From Pantoea sp. CCBC3-3-1 (GTDB lineage: Bacteria; Pseudomonadota; Gammaproteobacteria; Enterobacterales; Enterobacteriaceae): 64,000 bases of DNA. A program made the translations under genes and the position numbers. The stretch is taken from the NCBI RefSeq assembly GCF_007981265.1, contig NZ_CP034363.1, positions 868,001 to 932,000 of the forward strand, written 5' to 3'. The notes below the pieces were generated by a model that was not told the DNA's origin, made no database searches, and saw nothing but the letters and a program-made list of their open reading frames with translations. This document shows positions 25,950 through 36,280 of the stretch, piece after piece (position 1 is the stretch's first letter; the number at the start of each line of letters is the position of its first letter).

Positions 25950-26297
25950 TTACTTCACGTAGGCGAGCAGGCTGAGAGAATCGCGAGCCAGTGATTTGCA
26001 CTTCTTGTCGTTCGGGACGGCAATGCCGCTGAGGTCTTTGTAGCTGTCTGCGCCCAGCGATTTCATATTAAAGCTGCCGTAGTTGCTCAGATCCCAGCGA
26101 TTTTGTCGGGCAAAAAAGACCAGTGCGCGACGAATTTGTCCGTCCGGCAAATCCTGATAGCCACAGTCATTTTTCAGATACACAAAAACGGCGGTCAGAT
26201 CCGCCAGATCTTCCGCTTCAGACTCGCTTAACGCAAAACTTGCCGACGAGAAGCTAAACAGACCCAGTAACAACAGAGCCCTGATGCTTTTCTTCAT
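25950..26297 (-). CDS. yacC: YacC family protein (periplasmic, PilS-like lipoprotein family of unknown role)
   Basis: 115 residues from MKKSIRALLLLGLFS at 26297, same length as E. coli YacC. A signal peptide ends near SFA-LSES (about residue 21). The mature part LSESEAEDLADLTAVFVYLK and the end ARDSLSLLAYVK are almost identical to E. coli. Two cysteines (KNDCGYQ, DKKCKSL) could pair in the periplasm. It lies upstream of speE in the same direction, separated by about 110 bases. No function is established. Confidence 0.92.
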   Translation of the reverse strand: MKKSIRALLLLGLFSFSSASFALSESEAEDLADLTAVFVYLKNDCGYQDLPDGQIRRALVFFARQNRWDLSNYGSFNMKSLGADSYKDLSGIAVPNDKKCKSLARDSLSLLAYVK

Positions 26298-26427
26298 AAT
26301 TGTTCTCAACCAATTGCAATACCCAGACGTTAGCACAGTTATCGGCAGGCTACAGGCAAAATTGCCAAAGAAATGTCCGGAATTCGCCATTTATTTACCG
26401 CGGCCAGCGGGTGGGCGTCGGGGAAAC

Positions 26428-26458
26428 TTGACCTTGCTCCCGGGTAAGGGTTTATGCT
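26428..26458 (+). promoter_or_regulatory. CueR-type (MerR family) promoter of cueO
   Basis: -35 TTGACC (26428-26433) and -10 TATGCT (26453-26458) are separated by 19 bases instead of 17, the hallmark of MerR-family promoters. The spacer contains the dyad ACCTT-N10-AAGGGT (26431-26446), matching the CueR operator pattern. The start of cueO lies about 38 bases after the -10. Confidence 0.85.
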
Positions 26459-26495
26459 GCGGGCGACAAACGATTGCCCGATTAAGGAAAGGCCG

Positions 26496-28082
26496 ATGCA
26501 ACGCCGTGATTTTATTAAGATGACTACCGCGATGGCCGCTGCCAGCGCGCTGCCGTTATGGAGCCGTTCGCTGATGGCCGCGCAGGCACGCCCGGAGCTG
26601 CCCATTCCAACGTTACTGTCGCCAGACGTGCGCGGCGTAGTGAATATCTCGGCTCAGCAAGGTCAGTCGGTCTGGGCGGGGCAGTCGGTGCCGACCTGGG
26701 GCTATAACGGGGGGCTTCTCGGCCCGGCGATTCAGCTTGAACGTGGCAAACCCGTGAAGCTGAATGTGCATAACACGCTACCCGAAGCCACCACTCTCCA
26801 CTGGCACGGTCTCGAACTGCCGGGAGAGGTTGATGGCGGGCCGCAGGCACTGATTGCGCCAGGCCAAACGCGTAGCGTCAGCTTCACACCTGACCAGCCT
26901 GCGGCCACCTGCTGGTTCCATCCTCATCAGCATGGCCGTACGGGATATCAGGTTGCACAGGGGCTGGCAGGATTAGTGCTGGTCAAAGACGATACGGCTG
27001 AAAAACTGCTGCTGCCTAAACTGTGGGGCGTCGATGACATCCCCGTTATTCTTCAGGATAAAAGGCTGAGCATGGACGGCGGCAAGATAGATTACAAACT
27101 TGACGTGATGAGTGCCGCCGTCGGCTGGTTTGGTAACACCCTGCTGACGAATGGCGCGATTTATCCGCAGCATCCGGTTCCGCGTGGCTGGCTGCGGCTA
27201 CGGTTGCTGAACGGCTGCAACGCCCGTTCGCTGAATATCTCTACCTGTGACCGCCGCGCCATGTACGTCGTCGGCAGCGACGGCGGCCTGCTGGCCGAAC
27301 CAGTAAAGCTAACCGAGCTTGCGATGTTGCCTGGGGAACGTTTTGAAGTGCTGATTGACACCCTGGACGGCAAACCTTTCGATTTACAAACGCTGCCGGT
27401 CAGGCAGATGGGCATGACGCTGGCGCCGTTCGACCAGCCGTTGCCGGTGCTCAGCATCAAGCCGCTACAGATCATGGCCAGCGGCTCGTTGCCGGACAAA
27501 TTAGTCGACGTTCCGGCGCTTCCTGCACAGGACGGGCTGAAGACGCGCTGGCTACAGCTGTCGATGGATCCCGAGCTGGACCGCCGCGGCATGCTGGCGC
27601 TGATGGAAAGATACGGTCACGCGGCGATGGCAGGCATGAGCGGCGATGCTCATGATAATGATAATGAGATACCTCACGACACGCATCATGAGATGGCCGG
27701 CATGAAACCGTCAGCCACGCCGCAAGATTATGATTTCAGCATGGGCAATAAGATTAACGGCGTCGCTTTTGATATGAATAAGCCCGCTTTTGACGTTAAA
27801 CAGGGCGTAACGGAGAAATGGACGATTTCGGGCGAGGGTGACGCGATGCTGCATCCTTTCCATATTCACGGCACGCAGTTCCGTATTCTGTCGGAAAACG
27901 GCAAGCCGCCAGCCGCGCACCGTAGCGGCTGGAAAGATACGGTTCACGTCGAAGGCTGGCGTAGCGAAGTGCTGGTGCGCTTTGATCATCTGGCCGCCAA
28001 AGAGCAGGCGTATATGGCGCACTGCCATCTGCTGGAACATGAAGATACCGGCATGATGCTTGGGTTTACGGTGAGTGCCTAG
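26496..28082 (+). CDS. cueO: Multicopper oxidase CueO (cuprous oxidase)
   Basis: 528 residues from [20 protein letters not shown] at 26496. The Tat signal RRDFIK indicates folded export to the periplasm. Three cupredoxin domains are visible, with all four copper motifs: [20 protein letters not shown] and [13 protein letters not shown]. The Met/His-rich insert typical of CueO (about 370-415: [23 protein letters not shown]) binds Cu(I), although it is richer in histidine and aspartate than the E. coli version. It oxidises Cu(I) to Cu(II) and protects periplasmic enzymes. It is divergent from yacC, under the CueR promoter. In E. coli gcd follows, but is absent here. Confidence 0.95.
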   Translation: MQRRDFIKMTTAMAAASALPLWSRSLMAAQARPELPIPTLLSPDVRGVVNISAQQGQSVWAGQSVPTWGYNGGLLGPAIQLERGKPVKLNVHNTLPEATTLHWHGLELPGEVDGGPQALIAPGQTRSVSFTPDQPAATCWFHPHQHGRTGYQVAQGLAGLVLVKDDTAEKLLLPKLWGVDDIPVILQDKRLSMDGGKIDYKLDVMSAAVGWFGNTLLTNGAIYPQHPVPRGWLRLRLLNGCNARSLNISTCDRRAMYVVGSDGGLLAEPVKLTELAMLPGERFEVLIDTLDGKPFDLQTLPVRQMGMTLAPFDQPLPVLSIKPLQIMASGSLPDKLVDVPALPAQDGLKTRWLQLSMDPELDRRGMLALMERYGHAAMAGMSGDAHDNDNEIPHDTHHEMAGMKPSATPQDYDFSMGNKINGVAFDMNKPAFDVKQGVTEKWTISGEGDAMLHPFHIHGTQFRILSENGKPPAAHRSGWKDTVHVEGWRSEVLVRFDHLAAKEQAYMAHCHLLEHEDTGMMLGFTVSA

Positions 28083-28168
28083 CTAACATTGCACGCCAGG
28101 TTTACTGGATGTGTTTACGCTTTAAAGCCGCGCATCGTTGCTAAGCAGCGGCACTATTAACAGAAAAA

Positions 28169-28202
28169 CGCCTGCTTAATTTACGTTTTGCAGGCGCTTT
28201 TT
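28169..28202 (+). terminator. Rho-independent terminator of cueO
   Basis: Stem CGCCTGC / GCAGGCG (28169-28175 with 28190-28196), extendable by A-T pairs, then CTTTTTG. It lies about 90 bases after the cueO stop. Confidence 0.75.
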
Positions 28203-28260
28203 GCTTACAGGATATTTTTATGAGAAGAACTGGCAAATAAGCCGTTCCGTTACCTGAATT

Positions 28261-28692
28261 TTACTGCCTCATACCGATAGCCAGTCGGTTAAAGGCGGAC
28301 ATAAGAGAAACGGCAAAAGTAAGATCGGATATCTCGCTATCTGAAAAATGTTCCTTCAGCGCTGCAAAATAGTCATCAGGCGCAAAAGTATCCCCGACGT
28401 TAACTAATGCTTCTGTCCACTGCAAAGCCGCTGTTTCTTTATCGTTAAAATGATGACTCACTCGCCAGCCTGCAAGTGCATCAATCTTAGCGTTTTCCAC
28501 GCCCGAGCTCCTGAGCGATTTGGCGTGCATTTCCAGACAAAAAGCACATCCATTCATTTGGGAAGTGCGAAGATAAACCAGCTCAATAAGCACTTTACCC
28601 AACGTGCTTTTTTCTAACGCTTTTTTAGTCGCCGCGAGTCCGGCATAAGCGTCGTTTGATAACTGAAAGTAAGGCAGGCGAAGATGGCTCAT
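28261..28692 (-). CDS. Carboxymuconolactone decarboxylase / AhpD-like family protein
   Basis: 143 residues, all-alpha AhpD-like fold. The redox motif CAFCLEMH (C49, C52, H56) is intact, as in AhpD and the many small alkylhydroperoxidase-like proteins (YciW/Rv0-type). The N-terminus RLPYFQLSNDAYAGLAATKK is typical of the subfamily. It probably reduces hydroperoxides or protein disulfides. It is a single gene convergent with cueO, placed where E. coli has gcd. No cognate partner adjacent. Confidence 0.86.
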   Translation of the reverse strand: MSHLRLPYFQLSNDAYAGLAATKKALEKSTLGKVLIELVYLRTSQMNGCAFCLEMHAKSLRSSGVENAKIDALAGWRVSHHFNDKETAALQWTEALVNVGDTFAPDDYFAALKEHFSDSEISDLTFAVSLMSAFNRLAIGMRQ

Positions 28693-28947
28693 CGTAATTC
28701 CTCAACGTTATTCGTTTTTAGATAATACCTGTTTTTATAAACAGCCATTTTCTTGTTGGTGCTGTCCGGGATGGGATAAGCGGCCTGATGTCATCGGCAA
28801 AAAACGTCTGCAAAGCGGGTATAAAAGTACAACCCGGCGGAATCTCTATTCCGCCGGAGCTTCGGTCTGTGCAGTTGCGTTAGCTAAAAGAGGGCAGCGT
28901 AGTAATGAAAGTAAATGAGTGAAAATATCAGCCCGAAATGCCGCGCT

Positions 28948-30231
28948 TTACACCTCTGCCAGCGCCAGCCGCAAATCCTCAATTAAATCGTCTTTGTTCT
29001 CAATACCAATCGAGACGCGAACCGTCGCTTCGTTGATACCGATCCGGGCACGCACGTCGGCCGGTACGCCGGAGTGCGTGGTGCTGGCTGGATGGCTGGC
29101 CAGCGACTCCGTACCGCCAAGACTCACCGCCAGTTTAAAGAGTTGCAGCGTATTCAACAGCTTGAATGCAGCTTCCTGACCGCCGACCACATCAAATGAG
29201 AAAGTCGACCCCGCGCCGCTGCACTGATTTTTAAACGTTTGCGCCGCAGCTGAATCCGCTGCCAGGAACGACAGATAATGCAGCTTTTCGATTTTGCTGT
29301 GAGTCCGCAGAAACTCGGCAACGGCCGCAGCGTTGTCGTTCGCTTTCTCCATCCGCAGCGACAGCGTTTCCAGCGAGCGGCCAATCATCCAGCAGGAGTG
29401 CGGATCGAGCTGGGTGCCAATAGCGCTGCGAAGTGATTTAATCTGTTTAATCAGTGTTTTATTTCCCATGACCGCGCCAGCGATCAGATCGGAATGGCCG
29501 CCCACATATTTGGTCAGAGAGTAGAGCGATAAATCAGCCCCATGTTCAGTCGGGCGCTGGAAAACAGGCCCGAGCAGCGTGTTATCGCAGGCAATCACTG
29601 GCCGGTGCTGCTGCTGTTTTTCAATGGCATCAGCAACCCGTTTAATCAGCGCAATATCCACCAGGCTGTTGGTCGGATTCGCGGGGGATTCAATCAAAAT
29701 GACCGATACGCGCCCTTGTTGCATCGCCTCAGCGGCGGCAGCCTGCACCGACGCTTCGGTGACGCCGTCGGCAAAACCGACCGTCGCCACGCCCAGCTTG
29801 CGAAAAGTTTTGGTCAGCAGCGTTTCCGTCCCGCCATACAGCGGCTGCGAATGCAAAATAGCATCGCCTGGCTCGACAAAGGCCAGCAGGGTGGTAGAGA
29901 TCGCCGACATCCCCGAGGAAAAAAGGGCGGCGCTTTCGGTGCGTTCATAAATTGCCAGGCGATCCTCAACGATTTCGCTGTTGGGATGGTTAAAGCGGGA
30001 ATAGACCAGGCCGTTGCCTTCACCTTCGGGCGGTTCACGCCTGCCGGAAACATAATCAAAAAAATCACGGCCTTCTTCTGCCGTATTAAAAACGAAGGTC
30101 GACGTCAGAAATACTGGCGGTTTTACCGCACCTTCAGACAGCGCCGGATCGTAGCCATAATTCAGCATTTGTGTTTCAGGTTGCAGCTCACGAGTACCGA
30201 GGTGGGTTTTTTTGGAATGCGGGGTAGCCAT
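28948..30231 (-). CDS. Cys/Met-metabolism PLP-dependent enzyme (cystathionine gamma-synthase family)
   Basis: 427 residues. It is a fold-type I PLP enzyme of the trans-sulfuration family. The PLP lysine is K241 ([14 protein letters not shown]). [16 protein letters not shown] (78-92) and the motif ESPANPTN are typical of cystathionine gamma-synthase/lyase and methionine gamma-lyase. The insert around 60-75 ([10 protein letters not shown]) marks the subgroup annotated only as cystathionine gamma-synthase family. It is not metB, which lies elsewhere in enterobacteria. It may degrade or interconvert sulfur amino acids. Divergent from hpt with a 258-base gap holding no other gene. Confidence 0.87.
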   Translation of the reverse strand: MATPHSKKTHLGTRELQPETQMLNYGYDPALSEGAVKPPVFLTSTFVFNTAEEGRDFFDYVSGRREPPEGEGNGLVYSRFNHPNSEIVEDRLAIYERTESAALFSSGMSAISTTLLAFVEPGDAILHSQPLYGGTETLLTKTFRKLGVATVGFADGVTEASVQAAAAEAMQQGRVSVILIESPANPTNSLVDIALIKRVADAIEKQQQHRPVIACDNTLLGPVFQRPTEHGADLSLYSLTKYVGGHSDLIAGAVMGNKTLIKQIKSLRSAIGTQLDPHSCWMIGRSLETLSLRMEKANDNAAAVAEFLRTHSKIEKLHYLSFLAADSAAAQTFKNQCSGAGSTFSFDVVGGQEAAFKLLNTLQLFKLAVSLGGTESLASHPASTTHSGVPADVRARIGINEATVRVSIGIENKDDLIEDLRLALAEV

Positions 30232-30489
30232 GCAATCTCCTGCCGGTCAGGCATGTTGACACAGAGTAAGTTGGGCCTAGGCTAGCATGCCGACAAACCG
30301 GCGATTAAATAAATTATTCATCTATCGTTAAAACCAATTGCATTATTAAATGATGTAAAACAGCCATTTTGAAGTCTATATGTCTGACTGGTGAATATGA
30401 CGCCGGTTGAGCCGCAACGGGTAAAAGCACGAGTGAAGTGTGATAAACTTGGCTGCTTCCGTTAAGCCATCGACAATATCGACATAACT

Positions 30490-31026
30490 ATGAAACACAC
30501 TGTAGAAGTCATGATCTCTGAAGAAGAGATTGCCAAACGCATTGCTGAGCTGGGCCAGCAGATTAGCGAAAACTATCGTGACAGCGGCAGCGAAATGGTG
30601 CTGGTTGGCCTGTTACGCGGCTCCTTTATGTTTATGGCAGATCTCTGTCGCAAAATCGATGTGTCACACGAAGTCGATTTTATGACGGCTTCCAGCTACG
30701 GCAGCGGTATGTCTACCACGCGCGATGTAAAAATCCTGAAAGATCTGGATGAGGATATTCGCGGCAAGGATGTATTAATCGTGGAGGACATCATCGACTC
30801 CGGCAATACGCTGAGCAAAGTGCGGGAAATTCTCAGCCTGCGTCAGCCAAAATCGCTGGCGATTTGCACGCTGCTGGATAAGCCTGAACGTCGTGAAGTG
30901 GAAGTGCCGGTAGAATACGTCGGCTTTACGATCCCGGATAAGTTCGTGGTGGGTTATGGCATTGACTACGCCCAGCGCTATCGCCATCTGCCTTACGTAG
31001 GCCACGTGGTAATGCTGGACGAGTAA
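30490..31026 (+). CDS. hpt: Hypoxanthine phosphoribosyltransferase
   Basis: 178 residues, same length as E. coli Hpt. It salvages hypoxanthine to IMP using PRPP. The PRPP loop EDIIDSGNT is at 99-107, and the flexible-loop residues TASSYGSGM at 67-75. It is convergent with can, as in E. coli. The start ATG at 30490 lies after a short AT-rich stretch; I could not place a convincing -35/-10 pair. Confidence 0.96.
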   Translation: MKHTVEVMISEEEIAKRIAELGQQISENYRDSGSEMVLVGLLRGSFMFMADLCRKIDVSHEVDFMTASSYGSGMSTTRDVKILKDLDEDIRGKDVLIVEDIIDSGNTLSKVREILSLRQPKSLAICTLLDKPERREVEVPVEYVGFTIPDKFVVGYGIDYAQRYRHLPYVGHVVMLDE

Positions 31027-31047
31027 GACTGACCGCACAATCGACTA

Positions 31048-31066
31048 AGGCCGGATTTTCCGGCCT
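31048..31066. terminator. Hairpin between hpt and can
   Basis: Perfect 7-bp stem AGGCCGG / CCGGCCT with loop ATTTT, in the 62-base convergent gap. There is no strong T-run, so it is a weak or Rho-assisted terminator candidate. Confidence 0.5.
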
Positions 31067-31088
31067 GTTATATTATGCAGCCCGGAAA

Positions 31089-31754
31089 TCAGTTCGGGTT
31101 TTGTAAGTCTTTCAGCGCGTTAGCCATACCGGCATGATAACGCTGCTCAAGGTCATCCATGCTGGACGAGGCGACTTCCAGATCGTGCAGATGACCATCC
31201 TGAATGCCGTAAACCCAGCCGTGAATTTTGACATCCTGACCACGCTTCCATGCAGACTGCATGATCGTTGAGTGGCCCAGGTTATAAACCTGCTCAATCA
31301 CGTTGATTTCACAAAGTTTATTAAAACGCTGTTCCGGCGTCGGCAGCTGTTTCAATGACGAACTATGCTTGTACCACAGATCGCGAATATGTAGCAGCCA
31401 GTTGTTGATCAGGCCCAGTTCCGGGTTTTCAACCGCAGCCTGCACACCGCCGCAGCCATAGTGACCACAAATGATGATGTGTTCGACTTGCAGCACTTCA
31501 ACAGCGTACTGCACAACGGACAGGCAGTTCAGATCGGTATGAATAACCAGGTTTGCGACGTTGCGATGAACGAACAGCTCGCCCGGTTCCAGACCGGTCA
31601 GGCGTTCGGCAGGTACGCGGCTGTCGGAACAGCCAATCCAGAGAAAACGAGGTTTCTGCGCCAGTGACAGACGCTCAAAGAACTCCGGGTTTTCTTCTTT
31701 CAGCAGGCGAGACCACTCGCGGTTGTTACTGATGAGAGTTTCAATGTCTTTCAT
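31089..31754 (-). CDS. can: Carbonic anhydrase (beta class)
   Basis: 221 residues. It interconverts CO2 and bicarbonate, needed for growth in air. The zinc ligands C42, D44, H98 and C101 ([16 protein letters not shown]) match E. coli Can exactly. Convergent with hpt and divergent from yadG, the E. coli arrangement. The C-terminus is rich in Asp/Asn and of standard length. Confidence 0.96.
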   Translation of the reverse strand: MKDIETLISNNREWSRLLKEENPEFFERLSLAQKPRFLWIGCSDSRVPAERLTGLEPGELFVHRNVANLVIHTDLNCLSVVQYAVEVLQVEHIIICGHYGCGGVQAAVENPELGLINNWLLHIRDLWYKHSSSLKQLPTPEQRFNKLCEINVIEQVYNLGHSTIMQSAWKRGQDVKIHGWVYGIQDGHLHDLEVASSSMDDLEQRYHAGMANALKDLQNPN

Positions 31755-31861
31755 TTTTTATATCGCCATAACTTGATATGCGTCGCAGTAATATAGGCCA
31801 TCAAACTGTGATTTAAAACGCTAAACAAGAAAACCATACAAAACAGGGCAATCCTTTACCT

Positions 31862-32788
31862 ATGACTTATGCACTGGAACTCGAAAAACTGACCAAAACC
31901 TATGCGGGTGGCGTTCAGGCTTTGAAGGGAATCGATCTCAGCGTGGAGGCCGGCGATTTTTACGCACTGCTTGGCCCTAACGGCGCGGGCAAATCCACCA
32001 CCATCGGTATTATCAGCTCGCTGGTTAATAAAACGGCTGGCAAAGTGCGGGTGTTTGGCTATGACCTGCAACAGGATGTGGTCAATGCCAAGCGTCAGCT
32101 GGGTTTGGTGCCTCAGGAATTCAACTTCAATCAGTTTGAAACCGTCTTGCAGATTGTGGTCAGTCAGGCTGGCCTGTATGGCGTTGAGAAGCCTGAAGCG
32201 CTGAAACGAGCTGAAAAATACTTGAAGCAGCTGGACTTATGGGACAAACGCAACGAACGTGCGCGGATGCTATCTGGCGGGATGAAACGACGCCTGATGA
32301 TTGCACGTGCGCTGATGCACGAGCCTAAGCTGCTGATTTTGGATGAACCCACCGCAGGCGTGGATATTGAGCTGCGTCGCTCAATGTGGACGTTTTTGCA
32401 GGATCTGAATGCCAGAGGCACCACCATCATTTTAACCACCCACTATCTGGAAGAAGCTGAGATGCTGTGCCGCAATATCGGCATTATTCAGCACGGTAAG
32501 CTGGTGGAAAACACCACCATGAAAGGGCTGCTGTCGAAACTGAAGTCCGAGACTTTTATTCTCGATCTGGCACCCAAAAGCGCGCTGCCGCAGCTGGAAG
32601 GTTTCCAGTATCGGCTGGTGGACACCTCAACGCTGGAAGTGGAGGTGCTGCGCGAGCAGGGGCTAAACAGCGTATTCAGCCAGCTCAGCCATCAGGGCGT
32701 GCAGGTATTGAGTATGCGTAACAAGGCGAACCGTCTTGAGGAGCTGTTTGTCGACCTGGTAAACGGTCGCAAAGGAGGAAAAGCATGA
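31862..32788 (+). CDS. yadG: ABC transporter ATP-binding protein YadG
   Basis: 308 residues, one ABC domain plus a C-terminal regulatory extension. Walker A GPNGAGKST (38-46), signature LSGGMKRRL, Walker B LLILDEPTAGVD and H-loop TTHYLEEAE are intact. It pairs with YadH; substrates are unknown, and the DRA/NodI-like subfamily often exports drugs, lipids or polysaccharides. The stop overlaps the yadH start by ATGA. Confidence 0.94.
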   Translation: MTYALELEKLTKTYAGGVQALKGIDLSVEAGDFYALLGPNGAGKSTTIGIISSLVNKTAGKVRVFGYDLQQDVVNAKRQLGLVPQEFNFNQFETVLQIVVSQAGLYGVEKPEALKRAEKYLKQLDLWDKRNERARMLSGGMKRRLMIARALMHEPKLLILDEPTAGVDIELRRSMWTFLQDLNARGTTIILTTHYLEEAEMLCRNIGIIQHGKLVENTTMKGLLSKLKSETFILDLAPKSALPQLEGFQYRLVDTSTLEVEVLREQGLNSVFSQLSHQGVQVLSMRNKANRLEELFVDLVNGRKGGKA

Positions 32789-33555
32789 CACATTTGTATT
32801 GGGTCGCCCTGAAGAGCATCTGGGGAAAAGAGATTAACCGCTTCGCGCGCATCTGGATCCAGACGCTGGTGCCGCCGGTGATCACCATGACGCTCTATTT
32901 TATTATCTTCGGCAACCTGATCGGTTCGCGGATTGGCGATATGCATGGCTTCAGCTATATGCAGTTTATCGTGCCGGGCCTGATCATGATGGCGGTCATC
33001 ACCAATGCTTACGCCAACGTCGCCTCTTCCTTCTTCAGCTCGAAGTTCCAGCGCAATATCGAAGAACTGCTGGTCGCACCGGTGCCTACGCATGTCATTA
33101 TCGCAGGCTATGTCGGCGGTGGCGTGGCACGTGGCATCTGCGTTGGCGTGTTGGTGACGGCCATTTCGCTGTTCTTCGTGCCGTTCCATGTTCACTCATG
33201 GCTGATGGTCGCGGTGACGCTGCTGCTGACGGCGATCCTGTTCTCGCTGGCTGGCCTGCTGAACGCGGTCTTTGCGCGTACGTTTGACGATATCAGCCTG
33301 ATCCCGACCTTTGTGCTGACGCCGCTGACTTACCTGGGCGGCGTGTTCTACTCGTTAACGCTGTTGCCGCCTTTCTGGCAGATGGTCTCTAAGCTGAATC
33401 CTATCGTCTATATGATCAGCGGTTTCCGCTTCGGATTCTTAGGCATTTCCGACGTGCCGCTGGTGTTTACGCTGGGCGTACTGATTGCCTTTATTGTGGT
33501 GTTCTATCTTCTGGTCTGGGTGCTTATCCAGCGCGGGAGAGGGTTGAGAACCTAA
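32785..33555 (+). CDS. yadH: ABC-2 type inner-membrane permease YadH
   Basis: 256 residues with six hydrophobic segments. It has the ABC-2 permease pattern, e.g. YMQFIVPGLIMMAVITNAYA and the conserved late segment VFYSLTLLPPFWQ. It forms an exporter with YadG; translation is coupled through the ATGA overlap. Same length as E. coli YadH. The exported compound is unknown. Confidence 0.94.
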   Translation: MTHLYWVALKSIWGKEINRFARIWIQTLVPPVITMTLYFIIFGNLIGSRIGDMHGFSYMQFIVPGLIMMAVITNAYANVASSFFSSKFQRNIEELLVAPVPTHVIIAGYVGGGVARGICVGVLVTAISLFFVPFHVHSWLMVAVTLLLTAILFSLAGLLNAVFARTFDDISLIPTFVLTPLTYLGGVFYSLTLLPPFWQMVSKLNPIVYMISGFRFGFLGISDVPLVFTLGVLIAFIVVFYLLVWVLIQRGRGLRT

Positions 33556-33572
33556 CCCTGGCGTTAATTATT

Positions 33573-33598
33573 TGAAAGGCCGCTAACGCGGCCTTTCA
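33573..33598. terminator. Palindromic terminator between yadH and panD
   Basis: Perfect 11-bp stem TGAAAGGCCGC / GCGGCCTTTCA with loop TAAC in the convergent gap. T-rich sequence follows on the minus side, so it probably stops both transcripts. Confidence 0.75.
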
Positions 33599-33641
33599 GA
33601 CTGCTGACAAATCTGAAGCGAAGGGAGCCTACTGCGCAGAC

Positions 33642-34022
33642 TCAGGCAACCTGTACCGGCACCGCTTTTGCCAGACGCTTCATTACGTTATCCCCTTCAA
33701 AATAGGCCACTTTCGGCTGCCATTCCCGCGCTTCAGCATCCGGCATCTCTACGTAAGAACAGATAATCAGAATATCGCCTTCGCAGGCACAGCGCGCGGC
33801 GGCACCGTTAACCGAAATGATCTTCGATCCGCGCTCGGCGGCAATCGCGTAGGTGGAAAAACGCTGGCCGTTGGTCACGTTATAAATATCAATCGCTTCG
33901 TACTGCAAAATGCCAGAAGCGTCGAGGAAGTCCTGGTCGATAGCGCAGGACCCTTCATAATTAAGATCGGCCTGAGTCACTTTGACCCGGTGAAGTTTAC
34001 CCTGCAACATAGTACGGTTCAT
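33642..34022 (-). CDS. panD: Aspartate 1-decarboxylase proenzyme
   Basis: 126 residues from [16 protein letters not shown] at 34022, same length as E. coli PanD. It makes beta-alanine for pantothenate. Self-processing between G24 and S25 ([12 protein letters not shown]) yields the pyruvoyl enzyme. Last gene of the panB-panC-panD group; in E. coli yadD separates panC and panD, here they are 53 bases apart. The processing activator panZ is not in this window. Confidence 0.96.
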   Translation of the reverse strand: MNRTMLQGKLHRVKVTQADLNYEGSCAIDQDFLDASGILQYEAIDIYNVTNGQRFSTYAIAAERGSKIISVNGAAARCACEGDILIICSYVEMPDAEAREWQPKVAYFEGDNVMKRLAKAVPVQVA

Positions 34023-34075
34023 CACTTGCTTACCTTTCAAATAGCCATAACGAACGCCAGCGAGGCGTGACCACT

Positions 34076-34930
34076 TTACTGCGTTAAATCTACCTGCTTG
34101 TTATCAATCAGGCGGGCTTTGCCTAACCAGGCCGCCATCAGGATCACCGCTCGCTGGCTGTCGACGTTAAGCGGCAGCAGCGTGTCGGCGTCGCAAATCG
34201 CCAGGCCGTCAGCTCGCAGCCCTTTTACCGCCAGCGCGGCGTCAGCATCGGCAATGATTTCGTCAACGTGCCGTTCACCATTGGACAACCGCTCGGCCAT
34301 GCTGTTCATGACTTCGCTTAGTACTGGCGCAATTTTACGCTCGTCTGCGGTTAAATAGCCATTGCGGGAGCTGAGTGCCAGGCCATCTTTAGCACGAATG
34401 GTCGGCACGCCGACAATGTCGATGTCATAGCCCATATCCGCCACCATTTTGCGGATCAGCGCCAGCTGCTGATAATCTTTTTCGCCAAAGCAGGCGAGGT
34501 CCGGCTGCACCAGGTTGAAAAGCTTACTGACGATGGTTGAGACGCCGCGAAAATGCCCCGGACGGCTGGCACCTTCCAGCAGCGTGGACAGGCCAGGTAC
34601 ATCAACAAACGTCTGCTCGCTCAATCCTTTTGGATAGATATCGCCAGGCGCTGGTGCAAAAACCAGATCGACTTTGCGGCGGTTCAGCTTTTCGCAGTCT
34701 TCCTGTAGCGTGCGCGGATAGCGCGCCAGATCGTCAGGACGCTCAAACTGCATCGGGTTAACGAAAATGGACGTCACCACGATGTCAGCTCTCGCCCGGG
34801 CTTCGTCGACCAGCGTCATATGCCCTTCGTGCAGATTGCCCATCGTCGGCACCAGCGCAATACGTTTACCCTCCTGCCGCCAGCGGCGGATCTCGCGACG
34901 CAGCATGGGCAAGGTTTCAATAATTAGCAC
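34076..34930 (-). CDS. panC: Pantothenate synthetase
   Basis: 284 residues. It condenses pantoate and beta-alanine with ATP. The HIGH-like motif is [14 protein letters not shown] (28-41) and the KMSKS-like loop lies in [10 protein letters not shown]. Located 15 bases after panB, before panD, so the three pantothenate genes form one transcription unit. Length matches E. coli (283). Confidence 0.96.
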   Translation of the reverse strand: MLIIETLPMLRREIRRWRQEGKRIALVPTMGNLHEGHMTLVDEARARADIVVTSIFVNPMQFERPDDLARYPRTLQEDCEKLNRRKVDLVFAPAPGDIYPKGLSEQTFVDVPGLSTLLEGASRPGHFRGVSTIVSKLFNLVQPDLACFGEKDYQQLALIRKMVADMGYDIDIVGVPTIRAKDGLALSSRNGYLTADERKIAPVLSEVMNSMAERLSNGERHVDEIIADADAALAVKGLRADGLAICDADTLLPLNVDSQRAVILMAAWLGKARLIDNKQVDLTQ

Positions 34931-34945
34931 GGTGCTTCTCCTGGT

Positions 34946-35740
34946 TTAATAAAAACTGTGTTCATCGGCCGGGTAGGTTCCCGCTTTGACTTCTGCATCA
35001 TATTGCCTCACGGCTGCCCGCATATCACCTGTTTCAGCCAGGAAGTTTTTGGCGAATTTGGGGATATGACCGCCGGTGATGCCAAACGCGTCGTGCATCA
35101 CTAAAATCTGGCCGTCGGTAACGTTGCCCGCACCGATGCCGATAACCGGGATGGTGAGGGTGTCGGTAACACGCTGCGCCAGCGCAACGGGAACGCATTC
35201 CAGCACCAGCATCTGCGCGCCTGCGGCTTCCAGCGCCAGCGCATCGGCCAGCAGCGCATCCGCCGCCTCGCTGCTGCGTCCCTGAACCTTATAGCCGCCA
35301 AAGACATTAACCGATTGCGGCGTCAGGCCAAGGTGGCCGCAAACCGGCACCGCACGTTCGGTCAACTGCTTTACCGTCTCGCACAGCCATTTGCCGCCTT
35401 CAAGCTTGATCATATTTGCGCCTGCGCGCATCAGTTCTGCCGCGCTGGCAAAGGTTTGTTCCGGCGTGGCATACGTCATAAACGGCAGGTCGGCGAGCAG
35501 TAAGGCGGAAGGTGCGCCGCGACGTACGGCCTGGGTATGATAAACAATATCAGCCAGCGTGACGGGCAGGGTGGAATCGTGTCCCTGGACCACCATTCCC
35601 AGCGAATCGCCCACTAACATCACCTGAATCCCTTCATCGGCAAACAGGCGGGCAAAGCTGAAATCGTAGGCGGTAATGGAGGCAAACTTTTGCCCACTTT
35701 TTTTCCACTGGAGAAGGGTAGAGACCGTAGTCGGTTTCAT
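34946..35740 (-). CDS. panB: 3-methyl-2-oxobutanoate hydroxymethyltransferase
   Basis: 264 residues from the ATG at 35740; an adjacent GTG one codon earlier is possible, but AAGAGG is better spaced for the ATG. First enzyme of pantothenate synthesis, making ketopantoate with methylene-[22 protein letters not shown] and the metal-binding aspartates are typical. It heads panBCD. The 60-base gap to folK lacks the yad fimbrial cluster found here in E. coli. Confidence 0.96.
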   Translation of the reverse strand: MKPTTVSTLLQWKKSGQKFASITAYDFSFARLFADEGIQVMLVGDSLGMVVQGHDSTLPVTLADIVYHTQAVRRGAPSALLLADLPFMTYATPEQTFASAAELMRAGANMIKLEGGKWLCETVKQLTERAVPVCGHLGLTPQSVNVFGGYKVQGRSSEAADALLADALALEAAGAQMLVLECVPVALAQRVTDTLTIPVIGIGAGNVTDGQILVMHDAFGITGGHIPKFAKNFLAETGDMRAAVRQYDAEVKAGTYPADEHSFY

Positions 35741-35800
35741 CACAACCTCTTGGTAAGGGTTTTTGTGGACGTATAGTAATCGATGGAAAGGGGGTTTGCA

Positions 35801-36280
35801 CTACCAGGGAAGGATGGCGCTCGAATCAAGGCCTGAGAGTAGATCGCGGGCGCGAGTCCCGTCCGGTAGCACGATGTCCGGCACGATTTCCAGCAGCGGA
35901 ACCAGCATAAAAGCACGGTTGTGCATATCATAATGCGGCACGATCAGACGCGGCGTATTCAGCGTCAAATCACCAAACAGCATGATATCCAGATCCAGCG
36001 TGCGCGGTCCCCAACGTTCATCTTTGCGTACGCGGCCCTGTTCCAGCTCAATACGCTGCGTCAGATCAAGCAGCGCTTCCGGGGCCAGTTCGGTATCCAG
36101 CGCAACGGCTGCGTTAAGGTAATCCGGCTGATCGGGCGGGCCGTAAGGAGGCGTGCGATATAAAGAGGACGTGGCGACGAGTCTCGTGTCGGGCAGGGCG
36201 GCCAATGCATCAAGTGCAGCCTGCACCTGATGCAATGGATCGGCAAGATTACTGCCTAAAGCGAGATAAACGCGGGTCAT
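35801..36280 (-). CDS. folK: 6-hydroxymethyl-7,8-dihydropterin pyrophosphokinase
   Basis: 159 residues from [15 protein letters not shown] at 36280, same length as E. coli HPPK. Folate synthesis. The ATP and metal-binding motif [16 protein letters not shown] is intact (D95/D97 equivalents). The ATG overlaps the pcnB stop (ATGA), so the pair is translationally coupled, as in E. coli. Confidence 0.95.
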   Translation of the reverse strand: MTRVYLALGSNLADPLHQVQAALDALAALPDTRLVATSSLYRTPPYGPPDQPDYLNAAVALDTELAPEALLDLTQRIELEQGRVRKDERWGPRTLDLDIMLFGDLTLNTPRLIVPHYDMHNRAFMLVPLLEIVPDIVLPDGTRARDLLSGLDSSAILPW

